Origin: Ipomoea triloba
Taxonomy: Eukaryota; Streptophyta; Magnoliopsida; Solanales; Convolvulaceae
Direction of reading: 5' to 3'
Length of the DNA: 64,000 nt
NCBI RefSeq assembly: GCF_003576645.1
Contig: NC_044923.1
Span: forward strand, 13,604,000-13,667,999
The translations under genes were made by a program, and so were the position numbers. The notes below the pieces were generated by a model. The model was not told where the DNA came from. It saw nothing but the letters and a program-made list of their open reading frames with translations, and did no database searches. Each line of letters begins with the position of its first letter. The first letter of the stretch is position 1. Shown piece after piece: positions 11,425 through 23,025 of the stretch.

Positions 11425-12720
11425 TGATGATGTATAAATAGGAGTGAAAATATGGGTGTGAATTGTCGTTCCGTTGAGGATTGGGGTTATGGCACGTAAT
11501 TGTATGAATTAAGAGTACTAGGCACTAGAGTATGCGAATCAAATAGAATCCAAGCAACTAATCACTGAATGATGAAAGAAAAAGAAATAAATTTGCTAAT
11601 GAATTAACTGTATGATAAGGGAATGGGTCAGATTAGGGGAATTGTAATCTTGATGTTCTAACAATCTCAGAATTAGGGAAAGAATAATTAACCTAGGGAT
11701 TTACGGGCAATGCACATAAGAATTCAATTCAGCTATTTTCGTAATCAATAAACAGAATTAGGCTACAATTGCCCCACTGTCGTGATGCATCAATCATAAC
11801 CTTAAGCACCTAAGCATTGTAAACCCCCAAAATTACCCATATTCTCATAGTAGGAAAATTAGGTTGAAATTGGTAAGGCTCGAGGTCTCCATCCAACTTT
11901 CGTTGTAATGAATCCCTCTCCTAGACTAGTAATTAATTGTGGCCATCAATCAATAACAAGTAGAAAGCAAATCCCCAAATCAACATAAACCCTAGGTAAA
12001 AGATTCAATCCCTTTATGCAATAATCACAAATTGAACATCAAGATTAACAATGGACCCCTAATCGAAACCCATAGGCGAATTACTCACGCATGATTGAAG
12101 TAAACACAGCAAAGCAAGAATTAAAGATTGAAATCATAGCTGCAAAATTAAAGAATAAAAAGGAAAACTTTACTAAAAATTCTTGAGAGCAAGTCCAATC
12201 CAAACAATGATTCCAAGCTTGTAACCGAATTCAATGATGTAAATCTTCTCTATTCTATGCTATAGAGAACTCTAAAGAAGGGAAAAATTGCACTAAACTA
12301 AACTAGGGCTTGACATCCCCAAAATATCAGAAAAAACGCAGAATAAATACTGGACAGCAGCCGGGTCATGGCCACCATCACGGCCGGGATCGGGGCCGTG
12401 ATGTGGCGTGGCCAGCTGCTGTCCGCGGTGGGAATCACAGCCGGTATCACGGCCGTGAGGCTGGCCGTGATGCGGCCCCCTAGTCCTCTTCTGACTCCTT
12501 TCGTGCTCCGTTGCTCTTTTCCGTCCCAGGGTAGATTCCTTATGTCTCGAAAACTAGTCCGAGATGACCGAAATTCCTTCCTTTGCTCTTCATTTGTGAA
12601 TAAACTAAGATTAATCAAATGTAACACACAAACGAGCCTTAAATGTATCAAGGTAAAGGAAATAAGCAACAAAAACTCCTGAATCGTGGGGCAAATAAAG
12701 GTATAAAATCATGTGTATCA
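11425..12720 (-). repeat. 5' LTR of Athila-like element
   Basis: 1296 bp copy of 4776-6070, flanked on the right by the target duplication ATACC. The GC-rich palindromic patch is at 12375-12480. Confidence 0.95.
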
Positions 12721-12725
12721 ATACC

Positions 12726-14012
12726 TCATAACATCAAGCAACATTTCAAAATTAAATAAAGAAAAAAGAGATAAATCAAGAAACTTTTCAGAAAACAAAA
12801 TACAAATTCAGAAAGAAATAACATTAATTTAGCAATCACAATGAAATTAAGTATACCAATACAGTACTGAATAAAAAATATATATATCATCTTCTAAGAG
12901 TTATTTCTACAATACAAGTACGACCAACCAAATAATTTATTTCTCTGTTTCCAAAGAATAAACAATAAAAAATTATTTGTCTAGATTATTTGAGTGTACA
13001 GTTATTCATAATTTCTTTTAGGGTTTAAATATCTGCAGTTAACCATCACGACATTATCATAAATTAACAAAATTAAACATAAATGTACATTTGATGAATA
13101 CAATTAGAAAACCCATTGAATCCCTTTAATTTTCCTATCTTTTTTAGTACAAGCTGAGAATAGGAGCTACCCCAAATCGACCAACCAGCATCTAATTATA
13201 TAAAATTAACAAAAATATTAAAGAATTTACCTTGGCTTAAATATTGAGCGCAATTCATGTTCATATCCATTGAATGCCGTTGATTGCAGCTCTTCTTCTA
13301 GCTGTTGAGCGTGTAAATCCTCATATAAAGCAGCAGATTAATGATGGGAGGAATCTGCGGAGGAAATAGGTGGAAGATTCGTAACATGGTGGATTGCAGA
13401 TCCTTCTTCTGGGTAAATAAGAAAAAGCGGAAGATTAGGGGAAATAAGGGAAGGAAAAGCGGAAGAATTAGGGGAAGTAGGGAAATTGCAGATCCCTCCT
13501 CTGGGTAAATAAGAAAAAGCGAAAGATTAGGGGAAATAAGGGAAGGAAAAGCGGAAGAATTAGGGGAAAAATGAGTGGACGAAAATGAATTTATACTTTA
13601 ACGGTTCTTTAGTCAACTTTAACAGTAACAGAATATGTTGGACATTCTTGTCCATAAAAATGTAGTGTACAACATTAAGAACCTAATGTACAAGAAAGTA
13701 AGCAGTTAAAAAAGGGACAAAAATAAGGGATATAATCATCATTGAAACTTATTATGTTTTTAGATAATAATAATGAATAACCAAATGTGAGAGACCAACC
13801 CCACACCGGTATATCATAGTAATCCATAACCAAACGTGAGAGACCAAATACATAATCACATACTAAATAGCGTACAAATCAATCATATACTATATTACTA
13901 TAATACGCACATACTAATCAAACATTTTAATCTAATATATAACTCTTAAAGTTGATATATATAAATAATCGAACATGCAATTAAATATAATTAATTATAT
14001 ACCTAAATATTA
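12726..14012. other. AT-rich intergenic DNA
   Basis: No gene, RNA or element terminus is seen apart from the tandem repeat at 13390-13570. This is the DNA into which the Athila-like element inserted on its right side; its left counterpart ends at 4775. Confidence 0.5.
13390..13572. repeat. Tandem duplication, ~93 bp unit
   Basis: Two copies of a purine-rich unit (ATTGCAGATCCYTCYTCTGG, then AAAAAGCGRAAGATTAGGGG and AAATAAGGGAAGGAAAAGCG). The copies differ at only a few bases. Confidence 0.85.
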
Positions 14013-15534
14013 TCTACTATACTAATAAGAGCCAAAGAGAGTTAGGCCTAAAATGGGTAGAGAAAATGGCGGTCAAATTATTTAATCAAATGGATGGTTC
14101 AGATGAATTATTTAATCAAATAGATGGTTAAGATAATTCAGATTAATATTATTAATAGAGATTACCTAATTTAACGTAACCTTACTATTATGATTATCCG
14201 TTAAGTTTTCCGTTAAATATTCTCTTCTCCGTTAATATTTCGTTAACTTTTAACTTACCCATTAATTTCTATAAGAAAGATCTTAGGTTCGAACCTCATC
14301 TCAATCAAATTTGACATAATTAAGTTTCTCACTCTATTTACTCTTATTAAATTAAATAAATTAGTAGATACAACAAAAAATGATAAATATGTATTTCTAA
14401 AAAAAATTATTCATTATCAAAAAATTAAATTAAATAAGAAAAATAATTTCTTTAGTTATATTGTCTTTATTTTCTCTCATGCAAAGATTCTTTACATTTA
14501 AATTTATCAATTGATATTCATTACATTGTCCATTATCTTATTTTTACAATATCTTGTAATTAAATATCAAAGTTATAGTATAAAATAATGTTATATATTT
14601 ATTTACCAAGTATTTTATTAATACTATGAAAAATAAATTTTAAAATAATTTGAATCTAATTATATTAACTACTTGGGGATTGGTTGACAAAGAGAGTACT
14701 CAAATAACCCAACAAATTGAAGCGGAATCGCTCTATTTTACTCTTATTGAATTAAATAAATTAGTAGTTACACCAAAAAATGATACATATGTATTTCTTT
14801 AATACCATGAAAAAAATAAAAAAGAATAGTTTGAAACCAATCATATTAACTACTTGGGGGATTTGTTGACAATGAAAGTACTCAAATAACCCATTACCCA
14901 AGAAATTGAAGCGAGAAACTACCTTTTAATATCTTTAGAATATATAATATTTTAAATTTTCAAATTTTTATTAATTTATTTAATCTTTTTTTCTTAAACT
15001 ATGGATTTCTTTATCCACAATAACTCATTCAACAATAATGGTTGAACCAAATGAACCCCAAGCAGAACACCTAAAGGAAAGTCCATAGCTCCTATATCAT
15101 AATCTCATTGCATGACGTTGTCATCTATGCTACCAACAATAACCGAATTGCAAATAACACACTACCAACAAAAAGGAAGAGAACAAATAGTAAAGATGAA
15201 GACAATGACAATGTTACTCAAAAGAGAATTAAGAACACTTAGAAAAATTCAAATGAAAAGTAGTATTTATTTAGACTATCATTTTTAGACCAAATATTTA
15301 TACTATCGATTTTACAAGGTTGCAAACATTTATTTTAGTAATAATTATAATGAATTTTCTATATTATCTTGGATTCATATACTTTGAGTTAGATATTTAA
15401 ATAAAAAAAATCGACATTCAATTACCCATGTATAAACTTCTCCTATATAATCTTGCATTGTTATACTTTCAAATATTTATTTAAATATAAACATTGGGCA
15501 TTAACCCATACGCGCAATGCGCGTATAAAACTAG
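14013..15534 (+). mobile_element. Non-autonomous Helitron
   Basis: The 5' end TCTACTATACTAATAAG begins directly after an A (14012), and the 3' end is CTAG directly before a T (15535): the A^T insertion typical of Helitrons. A hairpin with an 8-bp stem lies 4 bp before the CTAG. The 1522 bp interior is AT-rich and has no Rep or helicase reading frame, so it depends on an autonomous element. Two internal stretches are related (GAAATTAAATAAATTAGTAG near 14350 and 14750; TTAACTACTTGGGG near 14665 and 14850), indicating an internal duplication. Confidence 0.88.
15508..15534 (+). other. Helitron 3' terminal hairpin and CTAG
   Basis: ATACGCGC, loop AAT, GCGCGTAT, then AAAA and CTAG. The stem is perfect over 8 bp. 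In Helitrons this hairpin acts as the transposition termination signal. Confidence 0.88.
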
Positions 15535-15959
15535 TACATACTATAAGGGAAACGTACTAACTATGTATGTAGAATGCAAAGAAACTAATATCATATATAT
15601 GTATATTTGTATAGCCTTACAACATACCATACCCTAATATTATATATACATACGAATTAACATGGATTATTAAACACACATATACACGAATTACGATCAT
15701 ATCACATGTACCCAAATATACAGACTTAAATTCCATGCTAATACATATTTATTCAAATAGTTTACATAATAACACAATTTTTACAAGGATCATGAGTCTC
15801 AAATAGCAATCATTTAAAAATAATAACAAAATTGAATTTTTTTAGGGCAAAAGATTTTCACATAAACACTTAGAGAAAATGTTTTTGTTTCTTATGGGGT
15901 AAAAAGAATTTAGATGAACATAAGTCTTACCCTAGCAGTCAAAATCTCCACTTTGTACA
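15535..15959. other. AT-rich spacer
   Basis: No features seen between the Helitron end and the first recognisable codons of the truncated copia element. Confidence 0.4.
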
Positions 15960-18105
15960 CCCAAAACATCAGTTGATGCTTCCTTGTTTGCAATTGCATT
16001 CTACTGTGGGGTGTTGACACATGACTTTTGATGTAAAATGCCCTTTTCTGCATAAAACTCAGTCATATTAAACTCAGCCCCATTATCACTTCGTATGACC
16101 TTGATTTTAGTAGAAAACTTAGTTACTACATAGTTGTAAAATGCTTTGATCAAAGGTTTTGACTCTGACTTATGCCTCATCAGATGTAGCCATGTGAACC
16201 TACTGTAGTCATCCAATATTGTGAGAAAATAGTGTTGTCCCTACATTGAGCAAACTAGAAAGGGATTCCAAATATCCAAATGTATCTACTCAAAACAACT
16301 TGCAGTAGTGGAAGTACAAATAGCAAAAGGAGATCTCTTATGTTTAACAAAATGACACACATGACACATCACCAGCTAAATTCTTAATTATTCTAAGAAG
16401 TCTGATGAAAATCACACAACATTTGCATTTTAGTAATGGGAAAATTCCTAGTCTCTAGTGCCAAACATCCATACTAACAGAATTACAATGTATCTTATTA
16501 GACATACTAAAGAAGAAATTTTCTTTGTTGGAGGATCTTTCAGAAGGTACAACACATTATCTTCCTTAGCAAAACCAATCATCATCTCATGAACATCTTG
16601 GATCAAACATTCATTTGCTATCACGTTTAAGCTACAATTTGAATGTTTGGCTAATTTACTGGCTGACACAATATTGAAAGTAAAACTGGGGATGCACAAA
16701 ACATTCTTTAACCTTAAGTTCTCATATAGTCTAATATTTCTAATAAGTGAGACTTTAACAGTCTCCACGTTTGGCAAGTTGACCACAACTCCCTGAACAA
16801 CCCTATATCCATCAAAATATTCCAAAGAGCAGGTAATATAATCTGTTGCACCTATGTCTAATATCCATGTGGCCGCATATTTCAAAATAGAATTAATGTG
16901 AGCTATAGAAGTAAACTTGCCTTCAAGTGGATTCTCTGTCGTAGCTTTAAAGTTTGGAACCAGAGTTGGAGTAGGGACTAGGGAGACTAAGTGAAACTGT
17001 TGCAACAGTGGATGAATCTTGTCTAATCTAAGTATGGATAAGTGTGATCCATTTCTAGAGTTGCTCGTTTGATATTCTTGTATCTCTAGTTTGGTTTGCA
17101 TTTGCAGAAACTACTAACCGATTAACATGTCCCTGAACTATTGCTTGCTAGCTTCCCTTTGGACTTATAGCCTGCAATCCATCCGGGGGTATCCGTGCTT
17201 TTTATAACATTTGTTTATGGAGTGGCCTTTATTCCACAAAATGTGCATTTTGCTACAGAATTGCTTCCAATATAATGTTAGTGTTAAACCTTTTTTGTTA
17301 TTGAAATTATTGGTATTATTTGAACCAGAAACAACAGCCACAACTTCTTCATTCATTTGTTTTGTGAGGTTACCTTGATTGGCATTAGCTTGCAATATAC
17401 CATTCCCACAGCATCTAATATTTGTGCCATTGATTTGTCTTTCTAGTTAGAGTGCCATTCCAACACTTTATAGACACATGGCATAGGATTTAGATCTAGA
17501 ACTCTTGATTTAATACTAGTAAAATCATCATTTAGACCCTTCAAAAATTGGATTACCTTATCATCGTCACGTTCCTTTATTATTTTGTTCCTTTATTATC
17601 ATCGTCACATTCCTTTATTATTTTGTTCACGAGATCACATGAACATCTATGAGTGCATTCACAAGCTCACAAGCTCACATGAACATCTAGGAGTTCCTCC
17701 CACAAGATTTTGCACCTTGTGTAGTAGTCAATAACACTCAAAACTCCTTGTTTATTATTGTAGATTTCATCATGGAGTTTTGAGATTCTGTGTGGATCTG
17801 CTTGAGAGAACCTCCTTCTTAAGTCCTCCCATGTGTTATTTGCTTTTCTGAAATAGATAACACTCTGAGCAATAGAAGGACACTGATTTTAATAACCAAG
17901 AACTTACGATCATGTTGCATCTCCTCCAAGCTACATATTGAGGTTGTCCAACATTTGGAATGGGAATGGAGCCATCAATTATTCTCCATTTGTTATTAAC
18001 TTCTAGCGTTATTCTCATCAATCGACTCCATGAGTTGTAATTAGACGCTATCAATGGAGGAGATACAAGCACTTCATTCGGATTCTCACTCACATGCATG
18101 AACAA
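15960..18105 (-). pseudogene. Truncated copia gag-protease-integrase
   Basis: Minus-strand blocks in order: a Retrotran_gag_3-type N terminus (VSPPLIASNYNSWSRLMRI, 18080-17900), a decayed zinc knuckle followed by CYKKHGYP (about 17200), protease (WILDIGATDYITCS near 16850, where the usual Ser or Thr of D-S/T-G-A is Ile), the GAG-pre-integrase region, and integrase (DDYSRFTWLHL and KVIRSDNGAEF, 16210-16060). The integrase ends after VNTPQ followed by a stop where copia elements usually continue QNG; similarity then disappears near 15970. Reverse transcriptase, RNase H and the 3' LTR are absent. Several frameshifts and stops break the frame. Confidence 0.88.
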
Positions 18106-18233
18106 CCGATTTTCATAGTCTTTCGAACTCGCACTTCATTGCGGAGGCGATATTGATGGAGGATGTTGTGGTTATGGAGCTTTGCTGGATTATGCATTTG
18201 CCGAGGGAACCGTCGCAAAGCTCAGATTGCGAC

Positions 18234-18245
18234 GCTTTGATACCA
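18234..18245 (-). other. Primer binding site, initiator tRNA-Met type
   Basis: The minus strand reads TGGTATCAAAGC, matching the complement of the plant initiator tRNA-Met 3' end (TGGTATCAGAGC) at all but one position. It directly follows the LTR, as usual in copia elements. Confidence 0.85.
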
Positions 18246-18579
18246 TTTCAGAACTCAGGAAAAGTCAGTGGATATTTCAGCATAATGAAGAAGAAAATGC
18301 AGAGAGCTTTTATTATATGAGAATGGAGAAGATATTACAGAGAGAAAAAAAAAAGTGAAATTGATAAAACTCTGCTCAGCTACAACCTTTATATACAAGC
18401 TACCACAAAGTAACTGCTCTCAACAACTACAAATAATGGAAATGACTTTCTACTCCTTGTGCTTAGTTGTATCCTGCATTTTATACTTTGGTACATGTCA
18501 ATAGGGAGCAAATCCAGGTTGCAGATTCCATGGCGAAGCACTCCTTGGCCAACGATGGCAATTCACGTGTGTTTCAACA
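18246..18579 (-). repeat. 5' LTR of truncated copia element
   Basis: On the minus strand the LTR starts TGTTGAAACACACG at 18579 and ends TTCTGAAA at 18246, next to the primer site; the expected terminal ACA appears as AAA. A TATA box TATATAAAG lies at 18395-18387. The ~334 bp length suits a small copia LTR. Confidence 0.7.
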
Positions 18580-18720
18580 CCCTCCTTGAACAATACATAA
18601 CATCTCGACGGAATACAAGATGGATATACCAAGAGCTAGAAGGGTTGTTTTGGATGAGCACCAGAGGAGCTAGTGTTTTTAGGGTATCCCCTCTTTATCT
18701 TCTCAAAGAAAAAAAAAAAA
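18580..18720. other. Flank of copia LTR with short A-run
   Basis: Plain sequence ending in an A-run at 18708-18719. No gene can be supported; a short open frame crosses the LTR border and is not convincing. Confidence 0.35.
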
Positions 18721-19007
18721 GGAAAATTACATTTTTGGTTCTCAAGTTATACTTGTAGTACAAACTTAGCACTTGAGTTATATGCGTAGACCATTTTAAC
18801 TCCTAAATTACGAGTGGACTGGTAATTTTAGTCCTGACAGATCAAATCATCCACTTTATAAAGTGACAAATTGGTTGTAGAATAATTCTCCTGAATTAAA
18901 ATCATTACTTCGCGTATAACTTAGAGATTAAAGATAATTTCACACATATAACGCAGAAATTAAGTCTATACTACATAAAATGACCAAAAATAAAATTTCT
19001 AATTTTC
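18721..19007. repeat. Foldback MITE-like element
   Basis: The left end GGAAAATTACATTTTTGGT and the complement of the right end (GAAAATTAGAAATTTTATTT, then TTGGTC) are related inverted ends. The interior keeps weaker inverted similarity (AAGTTATACTTG versus the complement of the 18970 region). No coding capacity. A target duplication could not be defined. Confidence 0.5.
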
Positions 19008-19041
19008 ACACGCCAATTTCATATGATCACATTTTAGTAAA

Positions 19042-19968
19042 GAGTTAATTCAATTTTTGGTCCTAGATTTATGGGTAAGAGTCCATTTTTAGTCATTTTT
19101 TCTCAAAACTTCCATTTTTTTTTATCTTAGTATTATTCAGGCATGACCATTTTTTGTTCTTCATCAACAAAACAGTTTAAATTTCGCCAAATACAAGAAC
19201 ATTTCAGTCTTTAGTTTTGATATTTTTTCAAAAAAATAAACATAAAAAATATATCGGGTCAAACTACTTTGTACAAAAAAGATCGAAATGTCATTGTATT
19301 GAACGACATTTTAATGATTTTCTTGACAAAGGACAAAAAATCTTCATACCACAATAATACTAGGACCAAATGAGAATGTTTTTATAAAAAGGGACTAAAA
19401 TGTCGTTAAATACAATGACATTTCGATCTTTTTTGTACAAAGTAGTTTGACCCGATATATTTTTTATGTTTATTTTTTTTTGAAAAGAATTAAAACTGTA
19501 GACTGAAATGTTCTTGTATTTGGCGAAATTTAAACTGTTTTGTTGATGAAGGATAAAAAATGGTCATGCCAGAATAATACTAAGATAAAAAATGAGGGTG
19601 CGTTTGGTTCGCACATGGGAATCGGAATCGGAATGGGTATCAAATACTTGGTAATGGTAATGGGTTTTGGTGAAAGTATTTAGCATGTTTGGTAGTTGGG
19701 TGGAATGGGAATGATTATTAATAGTTGGGGAAAAAATGATGAAGGGAGATGAAACCCTTATTTAATAAGGGTATGAGTTTTGCCATTAATGGGGTATTCC
19801 AAACCCATAGTAGCATCCACAAAACCTATCAACCAAACACTAGCAATCACTTTGATACTCATACCTTATGCCTAAACCCCCCAACCAAACACACCCTGAA
19901 TGTTTTTAGAAAAAATGACTAAAAATGCACTCTCACCTATAAATCTAGAATAAAAAATGGAATTAACT
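19042..19968. mobile_element. Mutator-like foldback element with nested MITE
   Basis: Two long inverted arms (about 19042-19310 and 19395-19968) are complementary over most of their length apart from the MITE at 19596-19896. The termini are GAGTTAATTC and GAATTAACT. ATTTTAGTAAA is repeated directly at 19031-19041 and 19969-19979; a 9-11 bp duplication points to the Mutator-like superfamily. Without the nested MITE the element is about 620 bp and has no coding capacity. It sits immediately upstream of the transferase gene promoter. Confidence 0.88.
19596..19896. mobile_element. 301 bp MITE nested in the foldback arm
   Basis: Termini are GGGTGCGTTTGGTT and AACCAAACACACCC. TGA is duplicated at 19593-19595 and 19897-19899. 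The other foldback arm lacks the insert and so serves as a natural empty site, confirming both ends. A 3-bp duplication and this terminus fit the PIF/Harbinger (Tourist) type, though that group usually targets TAA or TTA. Confidence 0.88.
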
Positions 19969-19989
19969 ATTTTAGTAAAATACTAGAAT

Positions 19990-20193
19990 ACCGTCATAAT
20001 AGTCCCACCGACTCCCACGACGAGTGTCCCGCGTCCGTACATCCAGACTGCCTCCTCATCCAACGGCTGACGTTTGTTTTCTTTCTTCCATATAATCCGT
20101 ACGCCTTCCAACTCTCGCAAGTTACGAGCTCCGATTCCCTTGCAGCGTTGTCTATCTCTCGTGTTTCTCTCTCCGTTTTCCACTTTCACAAAG
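19990..20193 (+). promoter_or_regulatory. Promoter and noncoding exon 1 of the transferase gene
   Basis: A TATA-like TATAAT at 20091-20096 is preceded by CCAGACTGCCT and CCAACGGCT. Exon 1 is pyrimidine-rich and ends at the splice donor after 20193 (TTTCACAAAG, then GTAGAT). The whole segment is a paralogous copy of the actin promoter at 25610-25808, including TATA and donor site. A foldback transposon abuts it at 19979. Confidence 0.75.
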
Positions 20194-21373
20194 GTAGATT
20201 CAATTGCATTTCGTTTTCGATCCACTGATCCGTTCATGGATCGCTTTGTTTCATACATTCTGTTGTTAGTTAAGACTTGCTGGTCTGTGGATATGAATCA
20301 GAAATCGTAATCTTTGAGATTTTATTCTCCTTTTTTCCTTTGAAGTATATTTGTTATTTTAGTTTGCTTTGACGCTCGAGAGCTTTGAAGTTCTCGAAAA
20401 TGATAATTTTAGCATTCTGATTTGAATGATGTTTTCTTAGATCGGATTGGCGCTTAATTTTAATGAAACGTGGTTCTTGATTTTCATTCTTTGGAGTTCT
20501 TTGCTTTTAAGTGACAAGTTTGCATTTTATCTCAGATCGGTCTTATATGTATACATATGTACATGTAAGTGTATAGATTTATGTACGTGTTGTCATTATT
20601 CTGAATATTGTCCTTGAATTTTGTAGCAGAACAATAAAAATAATTGCTTTTTTTTTTTTTAATTGCTGCAATGAATATTACTGAACGATTGCTTTTTCTG
20701 AATGTCTGATATTACTTCTCAAAAATATGCACGCTTTGAGCACCTGCCCTTGCAATATTTCTGGATTTCATTCTAACAGGTTTCAGGTTTCAGATCATAC
20801 ATGGCAATGTATGATATTAAATGGTTTGAAGTATTGATTTTCATAAATAAAACTAAGAGCTTGCTTACAGAGTCATTAGTTCAGAAAGTTCATCAGTCAT
20901 CTATTTCTTAACAATTAACACTAAGATGTCATAGTTTCTATGCTGCATTATAGTTTTTACTTGAAGTAAAGATTATTCATATGGATTCCGTATTTTTTTT
21001 TTAATTGTATCATTATATGTTTATAAGTTGGCAATGCATCTGTCATAGCTTTTGTTTCATTCAGGACTCTTGGATAAATTTAACCAAGAGTTTAGACATT
21101 ACTGTTGCACAAGCTTCTATAGTTAAGACATTTATGAATTGTAATAGAGAACCAAGATGTTAGACTTATAGGCTGAACTTGTAGTACTGCTATTTTGAGC
21201 TTGTTCATTGAGATCAAACAAAGTAGTATCTAGTTACATTTACTTTTCGTCCGCCCCAGATCTACCCGCTCTTTCTCCTTTGGTAATATTTTCATCCTTT
21301 TCTAGTTTTACCATCTGGATTCCTATTTTTTGCTTTCATTTCTTTAATGTAATTTTAATTCTTGATCTTGCAG
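20194..21373 (+). other. Leader (5' UTR) intron of the transferase gene
   Basis: Donor GTAGAT at 20194 and acceptor TTGATCTTGCAG ending at 21373 enclose a 1.18 kb AT-rich intron. It aligns with the actin leader intron (25809-27082) up to about 21170; the last ~200 bp before the acceptor are not obviously shared. Leader introns of plant actins are known to raise expression, so a similar role here is plausible but inferred. Confidence 0.8.
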
Positions 21374-21394
21374 GTTTGAGAATCTTGGTCTAGA

Positions 21395-22228
21395 ATGTCG
21401 TCCGTGGCACAAGATTTGTCTGTGAATGGCGTGGAGGTAAAGAAATCTGAGACTACTTCCATTCCAGTTTCAATGAATACGAATAGTGGAACTACTAAAC
21501 CAGAGAATGGCAATGCCTCAAAGCCATTCAAGATTTTCATAGGCTATGATCCCCGTGAAGATGTTGCTTATGAGGTCTGCTGCCATTCCCTTTTGAAAAG
21601 ATCTTCAATCCCCATTGAAATCCACCCCATTAAACAATCTGAGTTGAGGCAGAAGGGCCTTTATTGGCGTGAGAGAGGGAAACTGGAGAGCACTGAGTTT
21701 TCCTTTTCGCGGTTCTTGACCCCTTACCTTGCCAATTATGAGGGTTGGGCCATGTTTGTGGATTGTGATTTCCTCTACTTGGGTGACATTAAGGAATTGA
21801 GGGATTTGGTTGATGATAAGTATGCTGTAATGTGTGTACAACATGATTATGCTCCAAAGGAGACCACAAAAATGGATGGGGCAGTGCAAACAGTTTATCC
21901 GAGGAAGAACTGGTCATCCATGGTTCTCTACAATTGTGGACATCCCAAGAATAAGGTGCTAACCCCTGAGGTGGTGAATTCTGAGTCTGGTGCATTTCTT
22001 CATAGGTTCATGTGGTTAGAAGATCACGAGATCGGAGATGTCCCTTTCGTATGGAATTTCCTTGTAGGGCACAATCGGGTTGTTGAGGGCAATCCTTATA
22101 CTCTTCCCAAGGCAATCCACTATACCCTTGGGGGACCCTGGTTTGAGGCATGGAAGGACTGTGACTTTGGGGACTTGTGGTTGAAGGAGTTGGAGGAATA
22201 CAAGAAAACAGAGAAGAAGGTAGATTAG
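21395..22228 (+). CDS. CDI-like nucleotide-diphospho-sugar transferase
   Basis: An uninterrupted 277-residue coding exon starting 21 bp after the leader intron acceptor. The N-terminal ~44 residues are polar and low in complexity; the catalytic domain begins with KPFKIFIGYDPRED. Residues 122-131 (VDCDFLYLGD) hold the Asp-Cys-Asp, a DxD-type motif that binds the metal and nucleotide-sugar in glycosyltransferases. Other blocks are STEFSFSRFLTPYL and KAIHYTLGGPWFEAW. I recognise the protein as similar to Arabidopsis CDI (a nucleotide-diphospho-sugar transferase superfamily protein); donor and acceptor sugars are unknown to me. There is no signal peptide or membrane segment, suggesting a cytosolic enzyme. 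The upstream region is a duplicate of the actin promoter and leader. Confidence 0.9.
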   Translation: MSSVAQDLSVNGVEVKKSETTSIPVSMNTNSGTTKPENGNASKPFKIFIGYDPREDVAYEVCCHSLLKRSSIPIEIHPIKQSELRQKGLYWRERGKLESTEFSFSRFLTPYLANYEGWAMFVDCDFLYLGDIKELRDLVDDKYAVMCVQHDYAPKETTKMDGAVQTVYPRKNWSSMVLYNCGHPKNKVLTPEVVNSESGAFLHRFMWLEDHEIGDVPFVWNFLVGHNRVVEGNPYTLPKAIHYTLGGPWFEAWKDCDFGDLWLKELEEYKKTEKKVD

Positions 22229-22981
22229 ACATTGTTTTGGTTGTGCTCTCTGGCTGGCTGGCTAGAGGTAATTCATCAAATGGTGATACTATTTGCTGTG
22301 TTGGTGCTTTGTGCTTTGGTATATTGATGGAGTATTCATTTTATTTCATTTAGAAATTGTTCAACGTGGGATGCAATTCAATTGATTCCAAAATTTGACT
22401 CTGTAATCTCACCTCTGGCAATATAGCATATGTTGTAGTTTTTCACAATTGTCCATGGCTTTGCAGACGAGCCATGTTGATGTAATAGTATTGTATTGTT
22501 CCACATAGTATGTCTTCTATGTTGAAGAGGAATTAGATATTGTGGCTAGTTTTATCTGGGAATTCTTTTATTCTTCATGTCCTATTTTAGGCTAATTAAC
22601 TATTGCTGGTTATGATATTATGTTGATGTCTTTTACTTTTATCCTTGTTCATAACTCTCACATTTGAGCATTATTATGTCATTGTTAGATGTTATCCTTG
22701 GTTCAACTAGAACTAAATCCTGGGTATGGTAATAATGTAATATGGGACTTGTGGCTTTGATGTTGCTTAAAAATCCATAAGATATTCTGACATCAATCTT
22801 TTAACATCATTTTTGGTTCACGAACTTACTTTTAAGGTTTCTGTGGTTAAAAAAAGAATTAATATCACTTTTGGTCGTTCTCGACTTTTAAGTTTTATCA
22901 ATTTTTGTGCACAATTTTAAATTTTTTCAATTTTGGTGTCTAACTTTGTTATTTTTATCAGTTTTGGTCCTTCTGATCAAA
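22229..22981. other. 3' UTR and downstream AT-rich DNA
   Basis: Probable 3' UTR of the transferase gene followed by AT-rich sequence. Positions 22800-22980 contain several variants of the phrase TTTTATCAATTTTGGT, typical of degraded Mutator-like foldback ends. No gene seen. Confidence 0.45.
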
Positions 22982-23025
22982 CTAGTATGCTACCCGTGCG
23001 ATGCACGGACTAAATATTTGAAATA
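22982..23025 (-). mobile_element. Helitron 3' terminus (minus strand)
   Basis: The minus strand reads CCGTGC, loop ATC, GCACGG, then GTAGCATA and CTAG, followed by T. This matches the Helitron 3' hairpin plus CTRR rule. A related ACCCGTGCGATACAC occurs at 23261. The 5' terminus was not found, so the full extent to the right is unknown. Confidence 0.6.

Larger units (their letters stand above)
4776..12720 (-). mobile_element. Athila-like Ty3/gypsy element lacking pol (gag-protease only)
   Basis: The element has both LTRs (4776-6070 and 11425-12720), a 5-bp target duplication ATACC at 4771-4775 and 12721-12725, a primer binding site and a polypurine tract, all in minus orientation. Between the LTRs there is gag and an aspartic protease domain (11209-8204), followed by about 2.1 kb of noncoding sequence. 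No reverse transcriptase, RNase H or integrase motif is present. The gag and protease sequences, the tRNA-Asp primer site and the long LTRs fit the Athila group. The layout matches non-autonomous elements of the TR-GAG kind, which must be mobilised by enzymes from another element. By eye the two LTRs differ at roughly 3% of sites, so insertion is fairly recent. Confidence 0.92.
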
